Source: Balneola sp.
GTDB taxonomy: Bacteria > Bacteroidota > Rhodothermia > Balneolales > Balneolaceae
Length of the DNA stretch: 63,099 bases
Direction: 5' to 3'
Assembly (NCBI GenBank): GCA_003712055.1
Contig: RHLJ01000008.1
Span: 1-63,099, forward strand
A model generated the notes under the pieces. It saw only the letters and a program-made list of their open reading frames with translations, did no database searches and was not told the origin of the DNA. Below, piece after piece: positions 1-8,006 of the stretch (position 1 is the first letter of the stretch; each line of letters starts with the position of its first letter). Position numbers and translations under genes: made by a program.

Positions 1-126
1 GAACATTGAACATTGAACATTGAACATTGAACATTGAACATTGAACATTGAACATTGAACATTGAACATTGAACATTGAACATTGAACATTGAACATTGA
101 ACATTGAACATTGAACATTGAACATT
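1..126. repeat. Heptamer tandem repeat, 18 perfect copies of GAACATT
   Basis: The window opens inside a perfect tandem array of the 7-bp unit GAACATT, 18 copies in register up to base 126, and may continue to the left. It lies beyond the 3' end of umuC. The same heptamer, on the opposite strand, forms a 22-copy tract at 48934-49087, and single copies build the inverted repeat at 21821-21884. The unit carries no internal palindrome. Expansion by replication slippage is the obvious origin; no function can be assigned. Confidence 0.97.
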
Positions 127-181
127 GTTCTCTTTTCAATATTTTTATTTCCTTATTCCTTGTTGAATATTCTTAATTCGA

Positions 182-1522
182 TCATAAAGATAGCTTCGTT
201 TTAGCTACCAAAAGTTCATCCCAGCGTGTGGTATATCTGTTACTGAGATGGTTTTGATTCATCAGCCACTTATTTCGATGATCTCCCTTTTTATGTAGGC
301 CTGTAGCTGCAAATGCAGCGTAATTACGTCCAAACTTAGAATTGATACGGTCCATACATTCCATTAAACGGTGCTGTTTTTTGGTATATAATTCCGGATC
401 AAAAAGATCCATTTGAACTTCACTATTAGGCACAATACCCGTCAGCATCACAGCAGCCTTTTTATATTTTCGGCCTTCCTCGAATGCTTTTTGGGTGAGC
501 ATTTTACCAACATGGATAAGGGTGGGGGTATGGGCGGTGGGAACTCTCAGGGCATACCCAGCTCCAAATTTATATTTCCCGCGAATATTATCGTATTTAT
601 CTCCAATAAGATTAATACTGATATTTGACGCTACCGAATGTTGGGCTCGTAGTTTTTCAGTTGCACGACTTACGAAGGTAGCTACTGCTTCCTGAACATC
701 TCCTAAATCATATAGTGGTTTACCAAACATTCGGGAAGTGAGGATGCCTTTTCGAGAGTCTCTTCCTGTTCCAAGTCCTGAACACGGGATTCCGTTTAAT
801 TCTAACACAGTTCTTAATCCCGTTATAGCCAGGTGCTTTCGAACCCATTTTCGGTTGTTGATCGTTTCTTTAAGCTGGAATGCATTTTCGATTCCAAATC
901 GATTAATACGAATGGTTAATCCTTGTCCAATGCCCCAAATATTTTGTACTGGTGTTTGTTTTAGAAACTCATTCAGATTGGGGTGGGTAGTTAAATCTAA
1001 TACTCCATCAAACGGTTTATTCTTCTTGGCAATATGATTGGCAATTTTAGCGAGGGTTTTACTTGGAGCTATTCCAACTGAAACAGGAAGCCCGGTCCAC
1101 TTGAAAATAGTTTGTCTCAGCACTTGGCCATAGGTAGTCAGTTGGGGGTAAATATTAGTGGAAAGTTCGGCAAAGGCTTCGTCAATACTATATATCTCAA
1201 TATCGTGAGTGAGGGAGCGAAGAGTTTCCATCACCCGATGGCTCATGTCTCCATAAAGTGCGTAATTGGAAGATCGAATCTGGACCCTCTTTTCTTTGAA
1301 TTCCTTTCGGTATTTGAATTCCGGAGCTCCCATAGGTATGCCAGCTTCTTTTGCTTCCTCTGAACGTGCGATTACGCAACCATCATTATTCGAAAGGATA
1401 GCTATTGGTTTACCAATTAAGGTTGGATCAAATGCTCGTTCACAAGAGGCATAGAAATTATTGCAGTCGATCATGGCATAAGCCAGCCCTGACGGATTTG
1501 ATGTAGGGGCTTTTAAAAACAT
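182..1522 (-). CDS. umuC: UmuC-type Y-family DNA polymerase (Pol V catalytic subunit)
   Basis: Translesion DNA polymerase of the UmuC class, 446 residues, about the usual length. The palm carboxylates are visible as D19 in IDCNNFYASCE and D114-E115 in YSIDEAF, and the steric-gate region NNFY follows directly. A clamp-binding motif QMDLF lies at 370-374, as in UmuC proteins. The chosen ATG gives a 16-residue extension before the conserved start of the family; the internal M17 is an alternative. It lies 24 bp downstream of umuD on the same strand, so the two form a umuDC operon, probably DNA-damage induced through the palindromic site ahead of umuD. It acts at stalled replication forks with the beta clamp. 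Family assignment is secure. Confidence 0.95.
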   Translation of the reverse strand: MFLKAPTSNPSGLAYAMIDCNNFYASCERAFDPTLIGKPIAILSNNDGCVIARSEEAKEAGIPMGAPEFKYRKEFKEKRVQIRSSNYALYGDMSHRVMETLRSLTHDIEIYSIDEAFAELSTNIYPQLTTYGQVLRQTIFKWTGLPVSVGIAPSKTLAKIANHIAKKNKPFDGVLDLTTHPNLNEFLKQTPVQNIWGIGQGLTIRINRFGIENAFQLKETINNRKWVRKHLAITGLRTVLELNGIPCSGLGTGRDSRKGILTSRMFGKPLYDLGDVQEAVATFVSRATEKLRAQHSVASNISINLIGDKYDNIRGKYKFGAGYALRVPTAHTPTLIHVGKMLTQKAFEEGRKYKKAAVMLTGIVPNSEVQMDLFDPELYTKKQHRLMECMDRINSKFGRNYAAFAATGLHKKGDHRNKWLMNQNHLSNRYTTRWDELLVAKTKLSL

Positions 1523-1546
1523 TTTGGAAAAAATTTTGATTCGATA

Positions 1547-2026
1547 TTAATCCACTTCATAAACAGGCTCTTGTTTCGATTCTGCTTCATCTACCGGGCG
1601 AAAACGATGAATTAAATGAGTGACTATTCCCCAAATCATCCAGTTTGTATCCTGAGAAATAAAGATAGGCGGGTGTTTAATATCTCCAGTGGTTAAGAAG
1701 GTATTCGCTCCTTTTATGACAAGTCTCCGGATAATGATTTCTTCCTCATAAGAAGCTATGATAATAGATCCGTTTTGTGGAGTAAGAGAACGGTCTACCA
1801 CTAAGATATCTTGATGATAAATACCAGCAGCTTTCATGGCATTTCCATCGGCTCGCACATAAAATGTAGAAGTAGGTCTTTGTACAATCAGCTCTTCCAG
1901 GCTTAATGCTTTTTCCAAATGATCTCCGGCGGGAGAAGGGAAGCCGGTTTCAATTTTTCGGGAAAGCTTGAGTAGCTCAGAATTATTTTGAGGTGCTATG
2001 GGAGAATAAGAGGGTAATCCGGACAT
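1547..2026 (-). CDS. umuD: UmuD-like protein lacking the Ser/Lys catalytic dyad
   Basis: UmuD/LexA-fold (peptidase S24) protein of 159 residues, the normal UmuD length, preceding umuC. Alignment by eye to E. coli UmuD is unambiguous: GFPSPAGDH at 28-36, then VRADGNAMKAAGI where UmuD has VKASGDSMIDGGI, and EIIIRRL where UmuD has EFTVKKL. The nucleophilic Ser60 is therefore Ala63 and the general-base Lys97 is Arg100. The scissile C24-G25 pair is T27-G28. I checked the codons at 1839-1850 (gga aat gcc atg) and they do encode GNAM. The protein should be unable to cleave itself. It may serve as a fixed structural partner of UmuC. Frame and length are intact, so this is not a simple pseudogene. There is no DNA-binding domain. 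Confidence 0.9.
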   Translation of the reverse strand: MSGLPSYSPIAPQNNSELLKLSRKIETGFPSPAGDHLEKALSLEELIVQRPTSTFYVRADGNAMKAAGIYHQDILVVDRSLTPQNGSIIIASYEEEIIIRRLVIKGANTFLTTGDIKHPPIFISQDTNWMIWGIVTHLIHRFRPVDEAESKQEPVYEVD

Positions 2027-2030
2027 AAAA

Positions 2031-2084
2031 AATGCACATATATAAATATATGTGCATTATATGTGTATTCAATAAGAAAGTAAA
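2031..2084 (-). promoter_or_regulatory. umuDC promoter with overlapping 28-bp palindromic operator
   Basis: Bases 2031-2058 form a perfect inverted repeat: 13-bp arms (AATGCACATATAT and its complement) around a 2-bp centre, ending 5 bp before the umuD start codon. On the minus strand a TATAAT (2056-2061) and a TTTACT (2079-2084), 17 bp apart, read as a sigma70-like promoter, so the palindrome overlaps the -10 and the likely start point. This is the geometry of a repressor site. A LexA-type SOS repressor is the natural candidate because of the genes it controls, but I do not know this group's LexA consensus. Confidence 0.6.
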
Positions 2085-2126
2085 CTGATTTATAGTATTT
2101 AGATTAAAATTAATCGACTAGATATA

Positions 2127-2822
2127 TCAGTTATTTAAAGCAAGAGACTCTGCATATTTGAACATAAGTGCTAAATGCTCATCATCTTTGAAATCCAGCT
2201 TATTCTCTTTTGCGTAAGTATCGACAGCCTTGCGATTGTCATCAAATAGTCGGAGGACATTTCTCTTTCTCATTTTAACGCGATCAAACTTTCCATCTTT
2301 AATGACATAGTAAGCAGTGTACTGAATAAAGGCGTCTGTTTTAGTAGCTGTTGAATAAGAGGAAACATCCTTTTGCAGACTAACCCCTGTATGCTTTAAA
2401 AAGGTAACATTATCACCTTCATGAATAACTTTGAATAATGAGTACTTGTTAAGGTCGTCTTTTCCACCTGTTTGGAAACCGTTTTTAAAGGTTAACGAAG
2501 GCGTCATAATCTTAATGGCAGATACCGCAGAATTTTCAATACCAATAAGTTTGTTTCCTCTGTTCACTAAAATACGGTTATTGGCCAGGTCGATGTTGAG
2601 GTTAACAGGTACAGTTTGCGAATTACCTGAAACCAAAACCCCTCTTACAAATTCATCAAAAAGTAATGGGTTTCCTTCAACTTCAGTGGCTTGAAATGCA
2701 TAGATAGTGGTACCATCCATAGCTTCTCCGACCTGGCTTACATAATCATCAAATTCGATTTGAGCAAAACTTAACTGAGTAATAAAAAGAGCAGAGATTG
2801 TAAGTAGTATTTTTTTGGTCAT
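2127..2822 (-). CDS. Secreted protein of unknown function
   Basis: 231 residues. The N-terminus is a clear Sec signal peptide (MTKKILLTISALFITQLSFA, cleavage probably after A20, before QIEFDD). The mature part is soluble, with alternating beta-like stretches and a helical, charged C-terminus (residues ~190-231), and no further membrane segment, lipobox or cysteine cluster. I do not recognise the family. It is transcribed alone, away from dnaE, and is separated from umuD by about 100 bp that contain the umuDC promoter. A periplasmic location is inferred from the signal peptide only. Confidence 0.75.
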   Translation of the reverse strand: MTKKILLTISALFITQLSFAQIEFDDYVSQVGEAMDGTTIYAFQATEVEGNPLLFDEFVRGVLVSGNSQTVPVNLNIDLANNRILVNRGNKLIGIENSAVSAIKIMTPSLTFKNGFQTGGKDDLNKYSLFKVIHEGDNVTFLKHTGVSLQKDVSSYSTATKTDAFIQYTAYYVIKDGKFDRVKMRKRNVLRLFDDNRKAVDTYAKENKLDFKDDEHLALMFKYAESLALNN

Positions 2823-2896
2823 TGTATTTTCCCTTCTTTAAAATTTATCATGTAATGGTAACAAATTTGGAGCTTTTAAACATGAATTACGTTATT

Positions 2897-2917
2897 CTGT
2901 TACAGCTTTTATAACAG
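2897..2917. promoter_or_regulatory. Palindrome in the dnaE / secreted-protein divergent gap
   Basis: CTGTTA and TAACAG are 6-bp inverted arms around a 9-bp centre, in the 122-bp gap between divergently transcribed genes and 27 bp before the dnaE start. It could be an operator or chance; nothing else supports it. Confidence 0.2.
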
Positions 2918-2944
2918 ATTAGACACTGAAAAAGTATTATTTGT

Positions 2945-5900
2945 ATGTATCTGATTTTTGATACTGAAACTACGGGGCTTCCCCGTGATTATTCGGCACC
3001 CATAACTGACTTAGATAACTGGCCAAGACTCGTTCAATTAGCCTGGCAGCTGCACGATCATACCGGGAAGTTGATGAGTAGTGGGAACTATATCGTAAAA
3101 CCGGAAGGCTTTACGATCCCATTTAATTCAGAAAAAATTCATGGCATTTCTACTAAAAGAGCGATGGAAGAAGGTCATGATCTTGAGTTTGTTTTGCTTG
3201 AATTCCGAAAGGACATTAATAAAGCCCATTTCTTAATCGGGCATAATGTCTCTTTTGATGAAAAAGTAATGGGAGCAGAATTTCTTCGGAAAAAGGTGGC
3301 TTCCGGGATCATGGATACTCCAAAAATAGACACGAAAGATGAGAGTACAGAATATTGTGCCATACCAGGTGCCCGGGGATATAAATGGCCCACGTTAACT
3401 GAACTCCACAAGAAATTATTTGGGGTAGATTTTGATGATGCTCATGACGCAGCTGCTGATGTTGAGGCTACCACTCGCTCTTTCTTGGAGCTGGTACGCT
3501 TGGGGGTTATCAATATTAATTTTCCGTTGGATGCTAAGCTATACGAATCCTCTCAAAGCTACATTGTAAGAGATCATTACATAGATCTGGTTTCGCCTTC
3601 TCGTATAAAAAAAAAAGAAGACCAAGGAAATGAAGCGGGAGGAGACAGAGAGAAGGATTTACGCTCTGAGGTAGTACTTGATGAAGATGTAGTTTTTACC
3701 CATTTACACTGTCATTCAAAATACTCGGTATTGCAAGCAACTGCGGGCGTGAAAGAATTGGTGGCAAAAGCTAAGAACCTCGGGATGCCTGCTGTGGCCC
3801 TCACGGATAAAGGCAACATGTATGGTGCTTTTGCATTCGCGTCTGCAGCACATGCTGTAGAAATAAAGCCAATTTTAGGTTGTGAGTTTTATGTAGTTGA
3901 CGATCGCCATCAAAAGAAATTTACACGCGAAAAGAAAGATCGTCGATACCAAATACCTTTTTTGGCGAAAAACCAGGAAGGATATAAGAACCTTACCAAA
4001 TTATGCTCGATAGGATTTACCGAAGGTTATTACTATAAATTTCCCAGGGTTGATAAAGAAGTCATTAAACAACATAGTGAGCATCTCATTTGTTTAAGTG
4101 GAAATACGAGGGGTCTTTTAGGGGACTTAATACTTAATAAAGGTGAACAATTCGCGGAAGAAGAGTTAGCCTGGTGGATGGAGGTGTTTGGAGATGATTT
4201 CTATCTGGAAGTGGTTAATCATGGCCTTGATGAGGAACACCGGGTAAATGAGATCTTCAAAGAATTTTCTCAAAAGTATGGGGTAAAGCTTGTAGCTAGT
4301 AATAATGTGTTTTATCTGGAAGAGGAGGATGCCAAAGCACACGACGCACTCATATGTATTGATGATGGAACATTGGTGAGTACTCCTATTGGCAAAGGCC
4401 GGGAATTTAGGTATGGCTTTCCTAATGAGGAATTTTATTTCAAAGATACTGAGGCAATGACGGCATTATTTGCCGATATGCCCGAAGCTATTATAAACTC
4501 ACAGGAGATAGTCGATAAAATAGAACCTATTAAACTGGCAAGAGAGGTAATCTTACCAAAATTTGATATCCCGGAAGGTTTTGATAATGAAGACGATTAT
4601 TTAAGACATCTCACTTTAGAAGGAGCTAAAAGCCGATACCCAGATTTTTCAGATGAGGTAAAGGAACGGATCGACCTCGAGCTTGGAATTATAAAAGACA
4701 TGGGTTTCCCCGGCTACTTTCTGATTGTTCAGGACTTTATTGCCGCTGCCAGAGATATGGGGGTGTATGTAGGGCCTGGAAGAGGGTCTGCTGCTGGTTC
4801 GGTAGTAGCCTATTGTACAGGGATCACAAATATTGACCCTCTTACTTACGATTTACTTTTTGAGCGTTTTTTAAATCCAGAACGTGTATCTATGCCTGAT
4901 ATCGACATCGATTTTGATGACGACGGCAGGCAAAAAGTAATCGAGTATGTGGTGAATAAATATGGAAAAGATCAGGTAGCCCATATCATTACCTTTGGTT
5001 CTATGGCCGCTCGTTCATCGGTACGAGATGTAGCACGGGTGCTGGACCTTCCGCTTTCTGATGCAGACCGAATTGCCAAACTGGTTCCGGAACGCCCTGG
5101 TACCTCACTTGATGACGCGTTTTCTGAAGTAAAAGAACTGCGTGAAATAAAAGCAGGAGAAGGCTTAGAAGCAGAGACCCTGAAAATGGCTCATGTATTA
5201 GAAGGGTCAGTGAGAAATACCGGAATTCATGCCGCAGGAATTATCATTGCTCCGGATGATTTAACTGAATATATCCCTGTAAGTACAGCCAAAGATGCCG
5301 ACTTAACAGTAACTCAGTTTGATGGTAGCGTTATTGAAAATGCCGGGATGTTGAAAATGGATTTTCTTGGCCTTAAAACATTATCCATTTTAAAAACGGC
5401 AATAGGGTATGTAAAAGAGAATCATGGAAAAGAATATAACTTAGATGATGTTCCTCTTGATGATCCTGTTACCTATAAACTTTATCAAAAAGGTGGGACA
5501 CTAGGTACTTTTCAGTTTGAAAGTGAAGGGATGAGAAAATATCTAAAGGATTTGAAGCCTAGCGATGTTAATGATCTCATTGCGATGAACGCTCTCTATC
5601 GGCCGGGGCCGATGCAGTTTATTCCCAATTATATTGAGAGGAAACATGGACGTGAAAAGGTAGAATACGATCATGATGATCTGATTCCATTGCTTGAAAA
5701 TACCTATGGGATTATGATTTATCAGGAGCAGATCATGAAAGTGGCTCAGCAAATGGGAGGATATACCTTAGGAGAAGCCGACGTATTGCGGCGGATTATG
5801 GGTAAGAAGAAGCCACAACTATTGCCCCCTGAGGAAGAGAAGTTTGTGAGGCAAGCCAAAGAACTTGGCTATGATGAAAAAACTGCCAAAGAAGTTTTTG

Positions 5901-7150
5901 ACAAAATGGCCATGTTTGCCGGCTACGGATTTAACAAGTCCCACTCCGCTGCTTATTCCGTAGTAGCGTATCACACCATGTATTTTAAGGCAAATTATCC
6001 TGCGGAATATATGGCCTCAGTAATGAGCCACAATATGAGTGACATCAAAAAAGTAGCTGCTTTTATCGAGGAATGTCAAAAGATGAATATACCTGTAGAT
6101 GCTCCAAACATTAACACTGCTCGAGGTAAGTTTGTAGCAAAAGAAGGACGTGTTCAATATGGTATGTCAGCAATTAAGGGAGTGGGGTCTTCAGCCATCC
6201 AACATATTGTTAAAGAGCGTGAAGAGAACGGCTTATATCAAAGCGTATTCGATTTTGCGGCCAGGGTTGACCTTCGGGTATGTAATAGAAGAACGTTGGA
6301 AAGCTTGATACAAGCAGGTGCTTTTGATGCTTTGGACGAAAATCGGGCTCAGCTACTATTCGGGATTGATGATATTCTAGCGTACGCTTCTCGTAAGCAG
6401 GAAGAAAAACGTCGTAATCAGGTAAACCTGTTCGGAGGTGCTTCGGGAGGAGGAGTGTTCCAAGAGCCGAAGTTAAAATCGGTGCCTAAATGGAGTAGTA
6501 TTGAGCGCTTGAACAAAGAGCGAGAACTCATCGGTTTTTATCTGAGTGGACATCCTTTAAATCGGTTTAAAGAAGATATTCGTTTATTTGGGAAGCAGAA
6601 TTTAAGCGAAGAATGCTTGGGTAAACTTGTCCATGATAGCGAATTACGTTTTATCGCGATTATTACTTCAAAACGTCAAGCAACAGATAAGAAGGGAAGG
6701 CCCATTGCTTTTCTACAGGTAGAAGATCTGAATTCCTCGCTGGAAGTTGCTGTATTTAGTCGGGAGTTCGACAAATTTTCGGCACTGATTGAAGTGGATA
6801 ATGTAGTTTATATTACCGGAAGATTTACCAAAAGAGATCGTGGCAATAGTATGATTGTTACAAACATGGAGAGGGTTGAGAATCTTCGGGAGAAATTTCA
6901 GGACCGATTGCGATTAAAACTGGATGTGGTCACTGAAGCACTAACCAAGCAGGATATTGCACAAATGGAAACCTTGTTTGAGTTGAACAGGGGAAATACC
7001 ATTGTAAAAATGGATGTACATAGTAGAGAAGCAGAAACACCTATAAAGATGAACCTTCGCAATTTTGTGGTTGATCCGAATGATGAGTTACTAAAAGGCT
7101 TGAAAGAAGTGTTAGGGGAACAGGCAGTTGAGTTAACCCTTGCTAATTAA
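2945..7150 (+). CDS. dnaE: DNA polymerase III alpha subunit with fused DEDDh proofreading exonuclease
   Basis: Replicative polymerase of 1401 residues, about 240 longer than E. coli DnaE because of an N-terminal exonuclease. Exonuclease (1-185): D6/E8 in FDTETTG, D105 in NVSFD, H167 and D172 in HDAAADVEAT, a complete DEDDh set. PHP domain (~250-480): HLHCHS at 253-258 is kept, but the later metal motifs read TDKG (H replaced by K289) and NNVF where active PHP domains have NDVH, so PHP nuclease activity is probably lost. Polymerase: D652 and D654 in PDIDID and D806 in KMDFLG. Clamp-binding motif QVNLF at 1159-1163, followed by an OB-fold domain. It is monocistronic, and its 3' end overlaps the convergent DUF3667 gene by 8 bp. 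The start is fixed by the exonuclease motif beginning at residue 3. Confidence 0.97.
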   Translation: MYLIFDTETTGLPRDYSAPITDLDNWPRLVQLAWQLHDHTGKLMSSGNYIVKPEGFTIPFNSEKIHGISTKRAMEEGHDLEFVLLEFRKDINKAHFLIGHNVSFDEKVMGAEFLRKKVASGIMDTPKIDTKDESTEYCAIPGARGYKWPTLTELHKKLFGVDFDDAHDAAADVEATTRSFLELVRLGVININFPLDAKLYESSQSYIVRDHYIDLVSPSRIKKKEDQGNEAGGDREKDLRSEVVLDEDVVFTHLHCHSKYSVLQATAGVKELVAKAKNLGMPAVALTDKGNMYGAFAFASAAHAVEIKPILGCEFYVVDDRHQKKFTREKKDRRYQIPFLAKNQEGYKNLTKLCSIGFTEGYYYKFPRVDKEVIKQHSEHLICLSGNTRGLLGDLILNKGEQFAEEELAWWMEVFGDDFYLEVVNHGLDEEHRVNEIFKEFSQKYGVKLVASNNVFYLEEEDAKAHDALICIDDGTLVSTPIGKGREFRYGFPNEEFYFKDTEAMTALFADMPEAIINSQEIVDKIEPIKLAREVILPKFDIPEGFDNEDDYLRHLTLEGAKSRYPDFSDEVKERIDLELGIIKDMGFPGYFLIVQDFIAAARDMGVYVGPGRGSAAGSVVAYCTGITNIDPLTYDLLFERFLNPERVSMPDIDIDFDDDGRQKVIEYVVNKYGKDQVAHIITFGSMAARSSVRDVARVLDLPLSDADRIAKLVPERPGTSLDDAFSEVKELREIKAGEGLEAETLKMAHVLEGSVRNTGIHAAGIIIAPDDLTEYIPVSTAKDADLTVTQFDGSVIENAGMLKMDFLGLKTLSILKTAIGYVKENHGKEYNLDDVPLDDPVTYKLYQKGGTLGTFQFESEGMRKYLKDLKPSDVNDLIAMNALYRPGPMQFIPNYIERKHGREKVEYDHDDLIPLLENTYGIMIYQEQIMKVAQQMGGYTLGEADVLRRIMGKKKPQLLPPEEEKFVRQAKELGYDEKTAKEVFDKMAMFAGYGFNKSHSAAYSVVAYHTMYFKANYPAEYMASVMSHNMSDIKKVAAFIEECQKMNIPVDAPNINTARGKFVAKEGRVQYGMSAIKGVGSSAIQHIVKEREENGLYQSVFDFAARVDLRVCNRRTLESLIQAGAFDALDENRAQLLFGIDDILAYASRKQEEKRRNQVNLFGGASGGGVFQEPKLKSVPKWSSIERLNKERELIGFYLSGHPLNRFKEDIRLFGKQNLSEECLGKLVHDSELRFIAIITSKRQATDKKGRPIAFLQVEDLNSSLEVAVFSREFDKFSALIEVDNVVYITGRFTKRDRGNSMIVTNMERVENLREKFQDRLRLKLDVVTEALTKQDIAQMETLFELNRGNTIVKMDVHSREAETPIKMNLRNFVVDPNDELLKGLKEVLGEQAVELTLAN

Positions 7151-8006
7151 ATAGCTTCATCCAACCCAATGTGAAGAATAGTAGGATAAAACGGTAGAGT
7201 TGCATAAGAGGGATAAACAGGAAGTTTAAGAGCAGCCACTTAAAACCATTCATAGCTTTGGAGCCTGAAAAGAAATTTCTGTACAGAAAAAAACCGAATA
7301 CGTTCAGTAATAAAGTCAGGTAAACGGTGGTCGAAATCTCTGTAATCCCCTGGATCATTAGCTCAGAATTAGTAAGATCAGCGATTAACATATATAGTCC
7401 TGGAACAGCTGAAATACCAAAGAATATCATAAATGCATACAACGTAAAGCTGTAGTTAAAGTGATGAAGAAGGGGTTTAATTTTCCTTGAAGAAAGATTC
7501 AATAGCAAGGTCAGGCCTCCGAAAAGAAAGGGAAGAATTATTAGTATGGCTTTTGAGATGACAGTTGTTACTTCATCATATTGTAGCTGGTATGCTTCAT
7601 ACTCCATTCCGGAAGTTGCTATCTGAGCCTGAATGAAATCGTAAGTGAGATCGCTTTGTAGTAGTCTGTGAAGCTGAGTATTTAATGTGGTTTTAAAAGT
7701 GTCAAAGACAGGGAAGAAGAAATAAAAAGCATTCGCGATAAGGAAGAGTTTGATCGGGGAAATATATTTCTTTCGTGCTCCGCCTACATATTCCTGAACA
7801 TATTTACCAGGCTTTAGAACAAATGTTTTAATACTCCTGATAAGTTTGCCATCAGATTCCAGCAAAAAAGACAAAGCATCTCCGACTAGTATAGTTATTG
7901 AGGAGTCTTTTTCAGTAAGTCGGCGTTCCCCACAATTTGGGCAATAAGGAGTATTAAATGGTTTGCTACGCGTTGGGCAATTTTCAGTAGCTAAAATATC
8001 TGACAT
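7143..8006 (-). CDS. DUF3667-type membrane protein
   Basis: 287 residues. A short cysteine-bearing head (C10, C22, C25 in PYCPNCGE) resembles the zinc-ribbon start of DUF3667 proteins, but the first CxxC pair is reduced to one cysteine. It is followed by the family-like stretch around GKYVQEYVGGARKKYISPIKLFLI and four or five hydrophobic segments (~83-105, 150-170, 185-205, 225-245, 255-280). Role unknown in the family. It overlaps the upstream decarboxylase by 16 bp, so the two are probably cotranscribed, and its stop overlaps the end of dnaE on the other strand. Confidence 0.75.
   Translation of the reverse strand: MSDILATENCPTRSKPFNTPYCPNCGERRLTEKDSSITILVGDALSFLLESDGKLIRSIKTFVLKPGKYVQEYVGGARKKYISPIKLFLIANAFYFFFPVFDTFKTTLNTQLHRLLQSDLTYDFIQAQIATSGMEYEAYQLQYDEVTTVISKAILIILPFLFGGLTLLLNLSSRKIKPLLHHFNYSFTLYAFMIFFGISAVPGLYMLIADLTNSELMIQGITEISTTVYLTLLLNVFGFFLYRNFFSGSKAMNGFKWLLLNFLFIPLMQLYRFILLFFTLGWMKLFN

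Noticed and set aside
1-126. Heptamer tract as CRISPR array or plasmid-type iterons
   Set aside because: There are no spacers between units, no cas genes, and no rep gene or DnaA gene nearby; the unit is far shorter than CRISPR repeats and iterons.
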